A stretch of DNA of 64,000 nt, taken from positions 558,001 through 622,000 of the forward strand of contig JAUHZU010000002.1 of the NCBI GenBank assembly GCA_030425705.1, given 5' to 3'. Below the pieces are notes generated by a model. It was not told the origin of the DNA. It searched no databases and was given only the letters and a program-made list of their open reading frames with translations. The position numbers and the translations under genes are program-made. Shown here piece after piece: positions 1 through 8,032 of this stretch. Origin of the DNA: Phycisphaerae bacterium. GTDB taxonomy: Bacteria > Planctomycetota > Phycisphaerae > Phycisphaerales > Phycisphaeraceae. Each line of letters opens with the position of its first letter. Position 1 is the stretch's first letter.

Positions 1-315
1 CGGCTGTACGACCGCGGGCTGTTCTTCGCCAAGCCCGGCGACACGGTTTACGAGGGGCAGATCGTCGGCGAGCACTGCAAGGACAACGACATCACCGTCA
101 ACGTCGTCATCAACAAGAAGCACAGCAACGTCCGCGCGGCCGGCAGCGACGACGCCACCCGCGTCAAGCCCGCGCGGGAGCTGTCGCTCGAAGCGATGCT
201 CGAATACATCGAGGAAGACGAGCTGGTCGAGGCGACGCCCAAGTCGCTGCGGATGCGCAAGAAGGAGCTGCGAGAATCGATGCGCCGCCGGGAGACCCGC
301 GCCGCCAAGGCGTAG
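1..315 (+). CDS. typA: TypA/BipA translational GTPase, C-terminal fragment
   Basis: Only the last 104 codons are in the window; the gene begins before position 1. The translation carries the family's C-terminal pattern: IVGEHCKDNDITVNV, then SNVRAAGSDDATR, then LSLEAMLEYIEEDELVE and a basic tail ending RRRETRAAKA. TypA/BipA is a ribosome-associated GTPase of the elongation-factor class, linked to ribosome assembly and stress or low-temperature growth. The GTPase domain is outside the window and was not seen. The stop at 313-315 is 10 bp from the end of the convergent PHP gene. Confidence 0.93.
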   Translation, partial: RLYDRGLFFAKPGDTVYEGQIVGEHCKDNDITVNVVINKKHSNVRAAGSDDATRVKPARELSLEAMLEYIEEDELVEATPKSLRMRKKELRESMRRRETRAAKA

Positions 316-325
316 GCCGCCCGCG

Positions 326-1243
326 TTACGACGCGTACCGCGCGGCTGTCTGCGCGAGGGTGTCTGCCTGCTCGGCGGTGCAGTTGACCGAGCCGAGGGC
401 GACGTGTTTGCGCGTGCCGTGGTAGTCGCTGCCGCCGGTGGTGATGAGCCCGAATCGCCGGGCGTAGTCGGCGAAGCGTTCGGTGTCGGCCGGGGCGTGG
501 TCGCTGTGGCGTGTCTCGATGCCGTCCAGCCCCATGTCCGCGAGCCGGGCGACGGCGTGCTCCAGCAGGTCCCCGGGCAGGCGGAGCTGCACCGGGTGGG
601 CGAGGACGGCCGCGCCGCCCGCGGTATGGATCGCGTCGATCGCTTCCTCGGCCGAGAGCCGGTCCTTCCGCGTATGTGCCGCGCCGCCGAAGCCGATGTA
701 TTTCGCAAACGCCTCGTGGACCGAGCGGACGTATCCCTTGGCGATGAGCACCTGCGCGATGTGCGACCGGCCGACGATCACGCCCGTCGCATCGATCGCG
801 TCGTCATCGCCCCAGGCGTGCTCGGGGACGCCCGCCGCGTCCAGGACGTCTTCATAGGCGATCTTCACGCCCAGTGACTGCAGCTTGCGGACGACCTCCG
901 GGTTGCGCTTGGCGCGGGTGGCACGCAGCCGTTCGCCGAGCCCCGCGAGCCCCGCGTCGTCGTGCCGGACGTGGTAGCCGAGCAGGTGCAGCGTGCCGGT
1001 ACGCGGCGTGTCGTCGTCGGCCGAGGGCGCGACCGACCCCGGGTCGGCGGACAGCTCGATGCCCGGCACGAAGGTGACCCGCAGCCGCTTCGCCGCGGCC
1101 GCCGCCTCCGCGAGCCCGGCCGTCGTGTCGTGGTCGGTCAGCGCAAACCCCGAAAGCCCCGCGTCTTTCACCAGACGGGCGAGGTCCCCTGGGGCATCGG
1201 TCCCGTCCGATGCGGTCGAGTGCATGTGCAGGTCGTAGGCCAT
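326..1243 (-). CDS. PHP-domain phosphoesterase (RNase AM / TrpH-like)
   Basis: A 305-residue PHP-family metal-dependent phosphoesterase. The N-terminus has the first metal motif DLHMHSTASDGT (His6, His8), followed by ALTDHDTT; further metal ligands appear as AVLAHPVQL and GGSDYHG near the C-terminus. Family members act as 3',5'-nucleotide phosphatases or 5'-3' exoribonucleases on short RNAs. I start at the ATG complementing 1241-1243, directly before the PHP motif. The frame stays open to 1405, but that extension only reads through the inverted repeat upstream and looks non-coding. Substrate cannot be told from the sequence. Confidence 0.85.
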   Translation of the reverse strand: MAYDLHMHSTASDGTDAPGDLARLVKDAGLSGFALTDHDTTAGLAEAAAAAKRLRVTFVPGIELSADPGSVAPSADDDTPRTGTLHLLGYHVRHDDAGLAGLGERLRATRAKRNPEVVRKLQSLGVKIAYEDVLDAAGVPEHAWGDDDAIDATGVIVGRSHIAQVLIAKGYVRSVHEAFAKYIGFGGAAHTRKDRLSAEEAIDAIHTAGGAAVLAHPVQLRLPGDLLEHAVARLADMGLDGIETRHSDHAPADTERFADYARRFGLITTGGSDYHGTRKHVALGSVNCTAEQADTLAQTAARYAS

Positions 1244-1329
1244 ACGAGCGGAATGATAGCGGTGGGGCGGGGCGTGCGGCGCGTCGAAGTGAGCGGTGTC
1301 GTCGTCCGCTGCGCAGACGATGGTCGACG

Positions 1330-1414
1330 GCAGCGCCCCGCCGCGTGTGACGCGGCGGCTATCCGTGATGTGAATACAAGTGCTTGAGAATAGCCGCCGC
1401 GTCACACGCGGCGG
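1330..1414. repeat. REPIN-like inverted hairpin pair, copy 1
   Basis: Two 21-nt hairpin units in opposite orientation. The left unit (1338-1358) has a 9-bp stem CCGCCGCGT with loop GTG. The right unit (1394-1414) has the same stem with loop CAC, so the two units are also inverted copies of each other. Flanking GGCTAT/ATAGCC extends the match, and about 30 nt separate the arms. The element lies between cysC and the PHP gene. A near-identical pair is at 20411-20503. The architecture resembles REP doublets (REPINs). Confidence 0.75.
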
Positions 1415-1447
1415 GATGCCCCGATGGGGTCGTCTTGATGCGCACCG

Positions 1448-2059
1448 TTACACGATGCTGTTGTCCTTGAGCACCTTTATCAGCTCCGCGACGCTCTGTT
1501 CGACGGTGAATGCGTCCGTCCGCAGGTGCAGGTCGGGCGAGGTCGGGGCTTCGAACGGGTGTTCGTCACTCAGCCCGGTCATGTTCGTGATCTCGCCGGC
1601 GCGGGCTTTCTGGTAGAGCCCCTTGGGGTCGCGCTGTTCGAGGACCTCGATTGGGCAGTCCACGAAGATTTCGAGGAAGGGGAGGTCGGCGTCGGTGTGG
1701 ATCGCGCGGACTTTGTCGCGGGCGTCGCGGTAAGGCGAGACGAACGAGCAGAGGGTGATGCAGCCGGCGTCGGCGAAGAGACGGGCGACCTCGCCGATGC
1801 GGCGGATGTTCTCGTCGCGGTCTTCGGGGCTGAAGCCCAGGTTGCTGCACAGCCCGTGGCGGATGTTGTCGCCGTCCAGCCGGTAGCACAGCCGGCCCTG
1901 CTGGTGGAGGTGCTGTTCGAGCGCGACGGCGACGGTGGACTTGCCGCTGCCGGACATGCCGGTGAACCAGAGCGTCGCGCCGCGTTGGCCCAGCAGGGCG
2001 TTGCGGTCGTCGCGGGAGACGTGGCCGTGGTGCCAGGTGAGGTGGTCGGCTTTGGGCAT
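1448..2059 (-). CDS. cysC: Adenylylsulfate (APS) kinase
   Basis: A 203-residue APS kinase, which phosphorylates adenosine 5'-phosphosulfate with ATP to make PAPS, the donor for sulfate assimilation and sulfotransferases. It begins WHHGHVSRDDR, the usual CysC opening, then the P-loop GMSGSGKST, LDGDNIRHGL, the RRIGEVARLFADAG helix, and FVDCPIEVLEQRDPKGLY(QK)AR. Length and motifs are complete. No sulfate adenylyltransferase gene is adjacent, so it stands alone here. It sits behind the inverted-repeat element at 1330-1414 and is divergent from the conserved hypothetical at 2147. Confidence 0.95.
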   Translation of the reverse strand: MPKADHLTWHHGHVSRDDRNALLGQRGATLWFTGMSGSGKSTVAVALEQHLHQQGRLCYRLDGDNIRHGLCSNLGFSPEDRDENIRRIGEVARLFADAGCITLCSFVSPYRDARDKVRAIHTDADLPFLEIFVDCPIEVLEQRDPKGLYQKARAGEITNMTGLSDEHPFEAPTSPDLHLRTDAFTVEQSVAELIKVLKDNSIV

Positions 2060-2146
2060 GGGGGTTTCAGGATTGGGATCGTCGGGACGGCTCGGCCGAT
2101 GATCCTACAATATCGCCCCCGTGCGTATCGAAGCGAGGCCGAAACG

Positions 2147-2668
2147 ATGCCGTTGAATCTGCCCGAACCGTTGGACCAGGTGATCGCCCCGGTGTTCGCG
2201 GTCCTGCCGCTGCACCGCGCGATGCCCGCGCTGCTGCCCGTGCACCCCGCGGGCGCGGAGGCGACTGCCGCGGTGCAGGCGGTGGTCAGCCACCCCGCCC
2301 TCGCGCCGCACCTGGGGGTGCAGGCGGGGCTGTGGCTGTACGTGGACGAATTGGACAAGAGCCACGCCTGCAGCCAGGCGCTGCCGGGCCCGACGGGCAG
2401 CTACTGGCACGCGATCATGCACCGGCGGGAGGGCGACTTCCCCAACGCGAAGTACTGGTACCGCAAGGCCGGGGCCCACCCGGCGATGAACCGCATCGAC
2501 CTGGCGGGTGGCACGGCCGCGGGGTCGGACATGGCCGAGTACGACCCGGAGGCGTTTGTCGACCGGGTGGCCCGCGCCGACGCACGGCACGAGCCGGACT
2601 CGCCGGACCTGGTCGCGCTGCAGCACCATGAATGGCGGGTGCTGCTGGAGTGGTGCGCGGAGAACTAG
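2147..2668 (+). CDS. Conserved hypothetical protein
   Basis: A 173-residue soluble protein with no signal peptide or membrane helix. I recognise the segment SYWHAIMHRREGDFPNAKYW followed by YRKAGAHPA as resembling a conserved motif in uncharacterised bacterial proteins, but I know no function for it. The ATG at 2147 is chosen because the conserved-looking part follows and the upstream reading frame overlaps cysC in antisense. TACAAT at 2106-2111 could be a -10 element, without a clear -35. The next gene starts 40 bp downstream in the same direction. Confidence 0.7.
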   Translation: MPLNLPEPLDQVIAPVFAVLPLHRAMPALLPVHPAGAEATAAVQAVVSHPALAPHLGVQAGLWLYVDELDKSHACSQALPGPTGSYWHAIMHRREGDFPNAKYWYRKAGAHPAMNRIDLAGGTAAGSDMAEYDPEAFVDRVARADARHEPDSPDLVALQHHEWRVLLEWCAEN

Positions 2669-2708
2669 CCGCGATTCAGCGGCACACCGCGCCCGCTACA
2701 CTTGGCCT

Positions 2709-3995
2709 ATGACGAACCCCCGCTCTACCGCCCTGCCCGACGCCGCGACGCTGGACCAGCGTTTCCCCGCCGTCGCGCCCGAGCGGTGGACGCTCGACCC
2801 CGGCTGCACGTTCCTGAACCACGGCTCGTTCGGTGCGACGCCGCGCTCGGTGCTCGAACGCCAGCAGGACCTGCGGGCCGAGATGGAGCGGAACCCGCTG
2901 CGGTTCCTGCTCGACGCCGCGCCGCCGCTGATCGAGCGGTCGCGCGGGGTGGTCGCGGGGCTGATCGGCGCGGACCCATCGGACGTGGTGTTTGTGCGCA
3001 ACGCGACGGCCGGCGTAAACGCCGTGCTGCGCTCGCTGCATTTCGAGCCCGGCGACGAGGTCCTGTACCTGAGCCACGCGTACAACGCCTGCGCCAACGT
3101 CGTGCGTTTCGTCGCCGAGCGCTGGGGCGCGAAGGCGGTCGAGGTCGAGCTGCCCTGGCCGATCGACGACCCCGCGCAGGCGACCGAGGCGGTGCTCTCC
3201 GCGGTGACGGGTCGCACCAAGTTAGCGATGCTCGACCACGTGACGAGCGTGTCGGGCCTGGTGCTGCCGATCGCGGACATGGTCGCGGGCCTGAAAGCAC
3301 GCGGGGTCGAGACGCTGGTCGATGCCGCGCACGCCCCGGGCATGCTGCCGATCGACATGCAGCAGATCGGCGCGGCGTACTACACGGCCAACTGCCACAA
3401 GTGGCTCTGCGCCCCGAAGACCGCGGCGTTCCTCTACGTCCGCCCGGACATGCAGGACGGCATCGAGCCGGAGCTGATCAGCCACGGCTCGAACCACTAC
3501 GGCAAGGGCAAAGGCGACCTGCAGATGCGCTTCCACTGGCTGGGGACCAGCGACCCGACGCCGGTGATCTGTATCGCCGACGCGGTCGCCGTGCTGGAGT
3601 CGCTCTTGCCCGGTGGGCTGGACGCGCTGATGCACCGGAACCACGCGATGGCCGTTGGCCTCCGGCGCGTGGTGTGCGACGCCTGGGGGATCCAGCCGCC
3701 CTGCCCCGAGTCGATGCTCGGGTCGATGGCGACGCTGCCGCTGTTTGTCGGCCGGCCGCGCTGGGACGATTCCGACGCGGCGGAGAAGCAGAACGCCCTG
3801 ATGCACCGTGTGCAGCAGTCCCTGCGGGTGGAGGTGCCGATCGTGGACATCGCGCTCGGCGGGGGCGGCCCGGTCGTGATCCATACACGCTTCTCGTGCC
3901 AGGCCTACAACCACGGCGCACAGGTGTTGCCGTTCATCGAGGCCTTCGCCGACGTGGTGGACCCTACGGTGTTTGACGGACCAGCTCGCGGGTGA
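2709..3995 (+). CDS. Class V aminotransferase, isopenicillin-N epimerase-like
   Basis: A 428-residue PLP-dependent fold-type I enzyme. Visible features are FLNHGSFGATP at the N-terminus (typical of the isopenicillin N epimerase-like branch), FVRNATAGVNAVLRSL, LDHVTSVSGLVLPI, the LVDAAHAPGM aspartate motif, and NCHKWLCAPKT containing the PLP lysine. The substrate is unknown; epimerase, desulfurase or lyase chemistry are all possible. TACACT at 2697-2702 ends only 6 nt before the ATG, so a leaderless transcript is possible and there is no clear Shine-Dalgarno. The last 32 bases overlap the 3' end of dnaA on the opposite strand. Confidence 0.85.
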   Translation: MTNPRSTALPDAATLDQRFPAVAPERWTLDPGCTFLNHGSFGATPRSVLERQQDLRAEMERNPLRFLLDAAPPLIERSRGVVAGLIGADPSDVVFVRNATAGVNAVLRSLHFEPGDEVLYLSHAYNACANVVRFVAERWGAKAVEVELPWPIDDPAQATEAVLSAVTGRTKLAMLDHVTSVSGLVLPIADMVAGLKARGVETLVDAAHAPGMLPIDMQQIGAAYYTANCHKWLCAPKTAAFLYVRPDMQDGIEPELISHGSNHYGKGKGDLQMRFHWLGTSDPTPVICIADAVAVLESLLPGGLDALMHRNHAMAVGLRRVVCDAWGIQPPCPESMLGSMATLPLFVGRPRWDDSDAAEKQNALMHRVQQSLRVEVPIVDIALGGGGPVVIHTRFSCQAYNHGAQVLPFIEAFADVVDPTVFDGPARG

Positions 3996-5439
3996 GCGAC
4001 GCGACGAGCGTGGAGGGCGCGGTCTGCCCCGCGCCGCCGGGCAGCAGGAGCGGCGCATCGCCTACGAGCAGCTTGGTCATGCGCTGGCCCGCGGTGATGA
4101 CGGTGGAGTGGGTCTTGCGGCCCAGGTGCCGGGCGATCTCGGGGTAGCTCATGGGTGTGAGTTCGCGCGCGAGGTGGACGACCAGCGAGCGGGCGAGGAC
4201 GACCTGCTTGTTGCGCGACGGGCCGCCGAGCTGCGCGGGCTCGAGCAGCAGCCGGTCGCAGACCGCGCGGGTGATCGCGTCGAACTTCACGGGCCGGCGG
4301 ACGCGGGGCTGGGCCAGCTCGGGGAGCTGTTCCAGCAGGGCCCGGCCGACGGGCGTGAGCTTGCCGGGCGTCTTGCGCTCGGGCCGGTCGGTGAGGGTAG
4401 CCAGGGCGTGGAGCTTGGACAGCGCGCCCTCGATCTCCCGGACCGAGCCGTCGTAGCGGTCGGCGAGCTGGTCGATGACCGCCGGCTGGAGGAACAGCCC
4501 GCGCCGCCGGGCCAGCTCGGCGATGATGGCTTTCCGCGTCGCGGGGTCCGGCTCGATCAGCTCGACGACCAGCCCGCGCACGCAGCGCGACACCAGCGCA
4601 TCGCTGAACGCGGTGATCTGCCGCGGGTGGCTGTCGCTGGCAAGCACGACGCGGGCCCCGGCCAGGTCGTTCTCCTCGAAGCAGTGGAGGAATTCCTGCT
4701 GGGTCTTCTCCTTGCAGGCGAGGAACTGCACATCGTCGATCGCGAGCAGGTCCAGCCGGCGGATGCGTCGGCGGAAAGCGTCGAGCTTGCCGGCCCGGAC
4801 CGCGGTGATGTACTGGTTGGTGAACTGCTCGCCGGTGAGATAGACGACTTTCGCGTCCGGGTGCTGCGCGAGCGTGGCGTGGCAGATGCCCTGGAGCAGG
4901 TGGGTCTTGCCGACGCCGCAGGCCCCGTGGAGGAACAGCGGGTGGCCGGCGGTGGCGTCGGCAAGGTCGGCCAACCGTTGGGCGGCGGCGAGCGCGAGCT
5001 GGTTGCTCGGCCCGGCGATGAAGCGTTCCAGCCGGTGGCGGTAGGGCGACGCGCTGCGGGCGGCGGACGCGGCCCGGCGGGCCGGGGCGTGGGTCCGTGC
5101 CGCGGGCTGCGCGGGGGTCGGCACGCTTGCCGGCGCGTTCGCGGGTGCGTCGGCCTGCTCGGCGGGGGCGAAGCGGTCGGGGTGGACGCAGAGCTCGACG
5201 GCGACGTCGTTGCCGACGACCGTGCGGGCGGCGTGCTCCAGCTGCGGGCGGAAGTGCTTGCCGATCCAGTCGGCGGCGAAGCGGTTGGGGACCGAGACCC
5301 GGAGGGTGTCGCGGTCCTGCTCGAACGAGAAGCGTGCGGACCGGTCGAACCACATGGCGTACTTCTGGGGCCCGAGGTCGTGTTCGACACGGCTGGCGAC
5401 GCGCGCAGCGATAGCATTCACCTGCAGGGTTGTCGTCAA
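3964..5439 (-). CDS. dnaA: Chromosomal replication initiator DnaA
   Basis: DnaA binds 9-mer boxes at oriC and opens the duplex. From the chosen start it is 491 residues. Domain I begins QVNAIAARVASRVEHDLGP; an Ala/Pro-rich linker spans about residues 92-130. The AAA+ domain has Walker A GACGVGKTH (172-180) and LLAIDDVQF. The C-terminal DNA-binding domain has MSYPEIARHLGRKTHSTV, the DnaA signature. I choose the TTG complementing 5437-5439, because AGGAG lies about 7 nt upstream and the conserved domain starts there. The same frame runs on to 5655 but that part looks non-conserved. The 3' end overlaps the aminotransferase gene by 32 bp. Confidence 0.93.
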   Translation of the reverse strand: MTTTLQVNAIAARVASRVEHDLGPQKYAMWFDRSARFSFEQDRDTLRVSVPNRFAADWIGKHFRPQLEHAARTVVGNDVAVELCVHPDRFAPAEQADAPANAPASVPTPAQPAARTHAPARRAASAARSASPYRHRLERFIAGPSNQLALAAAQRLADLADATAGHPLFLHGACGVGKTHLLQGICHATLAQHPDAKVVYLTGEQFTNQYITAVRAGKLDAFRRRIRRLDLLAIDDVQFLACKEKTQQEFLHCFEENDLAGARVVLASDSHPRQITAFSDALVSRCVRGLVVELIEPDPATRKAIIAELARRRGLFLQPAVIDQLADRYDGSVREIEGALSKLHALATLTDRPERKTPGKLTPVGRALLEQLPELAQPRVRRPVKFDAITRAVCDRLLLEPAQLGGPSRNKQVVLARSLVVHLARELTPMSYPEIARHLGRKTHSTVITAGQRMTKLLVGDAPLLLPGGAGQTAPSTLVASLTRELVRQTP

Positions 5440-5653
5440 GGGTCTCCTCGCTTGCCGGAGCGGCACGGCCGGGCGAACGGCCGGGGGTGGAACAGGGTGG
5501 GCCGGCGAACGAAACAGGCCGGCCGGTTGAGACGGGTCCTTCCCACGGTGCCGCAGGTCTGCCGTTGCCGTCGCGTCGTGTGCCCGGTAGCGCTGGGGCG
5601 ACGTGTTGGCGTGGGCCGGTGTGCGGGTCGGCGCGTCCGTGTCCGACATATAC

Positions 5654-5681
5654 AAGATAGGGAGTCTTGCGCACCGTTCAA
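5654..5681 (-). promoter_or_regulatory. Candidate sigma70-type promoter for dnaA
   Basis: On the minus strand, TTGAAC (complement of 5676-5681) and TATCTT (complement of 5654-5659) are 16 bp apart and point at dnaA. This would give a leader of about 200 nt before the TTG start. Pattern match only. Confidence 0.35.
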
Positions 5682-5689
5682 GCTGCGCA

Positions 5690-6000
5690 GCGCGTGCTTG
5701 TCGGCGCGCGCGGTGTCGAATCGTGATTTTTCAAGCCGTTATGCGCGAAAAACTTTTTTACAGACCGCTTGCGCGGCGGTGTGGAAACAGGAGAAGCTGT
5801 GGAAAAGAAATACACTGCAAAACAGGGGGAAAACGGGCGCAGCCCCGTAGCGTTGTATCGCGTTTCGCGTGTAAGTCCCGCGCCGAGTGGGCGCTTATGT
5901 GTGCCAAACGGTTCGACGTTCCGCACACGATCAACGCGCGACGCGTTGTCAAGGCTGTGAGGCCTAGCGCGTAAGTGGTAGGCGCGCGGTGTACCTCACG
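5690..6000. other. Non-coding region upstream of dnaA, candidate replication origin or DnaA autoregulatory region
   Basis: No convincing gene lies between dnaA and the GNAT gene. The stretch is visibly less G+C-rich than its surroundings. It includes an A/T run at 5747-5760. TGTGGAAAA at 5798-5806 fits the relaxed DnaA-box consensus on the minus strand, and TGTGGAAAC at 5780-5788 is one base off and 18 bp away. Only two good boxes were found, so this may be autoregulation of dnaA rather than oriC. Confidence 0.35.
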
Positions 6001-6012
6001 TCGGGCGTGAAG

Positions 6013-6999
6013 TCATCCCTGTGTGTCGCACGGAAGGATGAACGCCGCCTTGCGCGCTGTCGCGCGGAAGCCCAGCCCCTGGTAGAGGCGCACCGCCGGC
6101 TCGTTGCGGTCGTCCACCGCCAGGTACAGCCGCCCGCCGCCGCGACGCGTGGTCTCGGACAGCGCGTAGGCCATGAGCTGCCCGCCGATGCCGCGCCCGC
6201 GGTAGGGCTTGCTCACGCCCAGGTAGACCACCTCGTGCGCGGCTCCCTGGTGCGATTCGGCCAGAAGAAGCACCGCGACCGGCGCGTCCTGCTCATCAAA
6301 AAACGCGTGCCACAGCGCCGGGCGGTACTTCCCCGTCGCCCGGTGGCCGGCCACGACCTGCTCGATCGGCCGGAGCCCCAGCAGCCCCGGGCAGTCGCGC
6401 GTGTCCTCGTAGCTGGCCTCGATCGCGGCGCAGAAGCGGTCGTGGTGGTCCTCCAGGCCGCGCCAGACGGTGACGGGTACCCGGCCCAGCGACGCGGGCA
6501 GCACGATCCGGTGGTGTCGGCGGTCGGTCGGGCACTGCATGTAGACCAGCTTCGCCAGCCGCTGAAGGCCGGCCCGCTCCAGGACCTGGGCTTCGAGCAC
6601 CTGCCCGGTATCCAGGAGGGCCTGCACCACGCGCACGCCTGCGAGGGCCGGGGCCGAGCAGGCCGCGCGGATCAGGCGGACGGCGACAGCGTGGTCCAGC
6701 CAGCCCGCCGCGGAGCCGGGGAACAGCATCGCCGTCGCCCCGGCGTTGGGCACGATCAGCGCGGCCGCGAGGATCCGGCCGGCCGGCCCGCCCTGGCAGG
6801 CGGCCCAGACCTGGCGGGTGTCCAGCTTCTGGTCGGCGGCAAACCGCTCGAAGTGGGCGACCGCCGGGTCGTCCTCGCGGGGCCGGCCGGTGAGGAGCTG
6901 GGCGAGGGCCGCCCGCCGGCGATCAGCGGGGGCCGGGCCGAGGTACAGCCCGTGGTCGTCGGCACCGGGGGGCTCGGGCAGGTTGGTCAGCGTGGCCAT
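6013..6999 (-). CDS. GNAT-family N-acetyltransferase
   Basis: A 328-residue protein with a clear C-terminal GNAT domain: VVYLGVSKPYRGRGIGGQL is the acetyl-CoA pyrophosphate-binding motif A (R/Q-x-x-G-x-G/A type), followed by RLYLAVDDRNEPAVRLYQGLGF, the motif B region. The N-terminal half, with AGRILAAALIVP and a segment predicted as mixed alpha/beta, may be a degenerate second GNAT domain, as in tandem-GNAT enzymes; this is inference. The acceptor substrate is unknown. It runs away from the candidate origin region and is divergent from the secreted protein at 7218. Confidence 0.8.
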   Translation of the reverse strand: MATLTNLPEPPGADDHGLYLGPAPADRRRAALAQLLTGRPREDDPAVAHFERFAADQKLDTRQVWAACQGGPAGRILAAALIVPNAGATAMLFPGSAAGWLDHAVAVRLIRAACSAPALAGVRVVQALLDTGQVLEAQVLERAGLQRLAKLVYMQCPTDRRHHRIVLPASLGRVPVTVWRGLEDHHDRFCAAIEASYEDTRDCPGLLGLRPIEQVVAGHRATGKYRPALWHAFFDEQDAPVAVLLLAESHQGAAHEVVYLGVSKPYRGRGIGGQLMAYALSETTRRGGGRLYLAVDDRNEPAVRLYQGLGFRATARKAAFILPCDTQG

Positions 7000-7126
7000 C
7001 GGGCGTTTCCAGGGGCGGGCGGGCGTTGAACGCTGTTTTATCGGCGGGGCCGGCCGGGCGGGCTGGGCCGGGCCTCAGCGGGGCGGTCGGCCATCCACGG
7101 GCTGTACCCAAGCCGGTGAACAGCGA

Positions 7127-7154
7127 TTGACCCCCAGCCCACCGATCGTACAAT
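7127..7154 (+). promoter_or_regulatory. Candidate sigma70-type promoter
   Basis: TTGACC (7127-7132), a 16-bp spacer and TACAAT (7149-7154) lie 64 bp upstream of the ATG at 7218. This is one of the best -35/-10 matches in the window and has the right orientation for the secreted hypothetical protein. Confidence 0.6.
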
Positions 7155-7217
7155 GGACCGTCTGCGAAGCAAGGCCTAGCCCTGCCCCAGCAACCCTCAC
7201 CCCCTACCGAGGTGCAG

Positions 7218-7946
7218 ATGAAGCGTTTTTTCCTCGCGTTGTTGTGCGCCGCCGGCGTGGCCCTGATGTCTCCCGGCCCGCTGTCGGCACAGGATGAACC
7301 CGGTTCGGCCGTGCCCGAGCCCGAACTGGTCACCTCCTCCTGGATGCTGACCTTCACCTACGACACCCCGCGCACCATCGCCGTCGAGATGGGCGATGGC
7401 ACGGTCCGCTGGTACTGGTACATGACCTACGAGGTCCTGAACGATCCGCGCATCGAGAACAACCACCGCGACCCGATCCTCTTCGTCCCCGAGATCATCA
7501 TCGCCGACGACCGCGGCGACATCAGCTACGCCAACCGCGGGATCAACGCCCGGGTCTTCCCCGCGATCAAGCGGGCCGTCGACAACGACCTGCTGCTCTC
7601 CCCCGCGCAGGTCTCGGGCAACATCCTGCCCGGCGAAGACTTCATCCGCGAAGGCGTCGCTATCTGGCCCGTCTCCGAGGACGACGTCGACGAGTTCACT
7701 ATCTTCTTCGGCGGGCTCTACGGCGAAACCGCGCACCTGCCCCACCCCGTCACCGGCGAGCCGATGACCCGCGCCGTCAAGGACCCCCGCACCGGCGAGC
7801 CCGTCCTCGACCACAACGGCGACCCCGTCACCCGGCCGATCCTCCTCCGACGCACCCGCATGCTGCACTTCGCAACGCCGGGCACCGATGTCAACCCGCA
7901 ACGCCAGACCATCCGCCTCATCGAAGACGAAGACGTGATGCGCTGA
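7218..7946 (+). CDS. Secreted hypothetical protein
   Basis: A 242-residue protein with a typical signal peptide: MKRFFLALLCAAGVALMSPG, then LSAQ with likely cleavage after Ala. The mature part has no family I recognise. It is acidic, rich in Asp/Glu/Arg, and contains YWYMTYEVLND followed by a run of beta-like segments and a short PxTGEP repeat near residues 180-200 (PVTGEPMTRAV, then RTGEPVLDHNGDPVTRP). The ATG at 7218 has GAGG about 5 nt upstream; a GTG two codons earlier is the alternative. It has its own candidate promoter and a strong terminator, so it is probably monocistronic. Confidence 0.75.
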   Translation: MKRFFLALLCAAGVALMSPGPLSAQDEPGSAVPEPELVTSSWMLTFTYDTPRTIAVEMGDGTVRWYWYMTYEVLNDPRIENNHRDPILFVPEIIIADDRGDISYANRGINARVFPAIKRAVDNDLLLSPAQVSGNILPGEDFIREGVAIWPVSEDDVDEFTIFFGGLYGETAHLPHPVTGEPMTRAVKDPRTGEPVLDHNGDPVTRPILLRRTRMLHFATPGTDVNPQRQTIRLIEDEDVMR

Positions 7947-7975
7947 TCACGCGGTAAACCGCGAGCGAAACACTG

Positions 7976-8010
7976 CACGGCCGTCCCTCGGGGCGGCCGT
8001 GTTTTCGTTT
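7976..8010 (+). terminator. Rho-independent terminator
   Basis: CACGGCCG pairs with CGGCCGTG around a short loop, followed by TTTTCGTTT. It sits 30 bp after the stop of the secreted hypothetical gene and before the convergent moxR gene. Confidence 0.8.
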
Positions 8011-8032
8011 GGCTTCCGCCAGTTCCGAGCAG

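Noticed and set aside
404-1387. Long plus-strand frames opposite the PHP gene
   Set aside because: They are Arg/Gly/Val-rich antisense shadows in high-G+C DNA; the minus-strand frame has clear PHP motifs.
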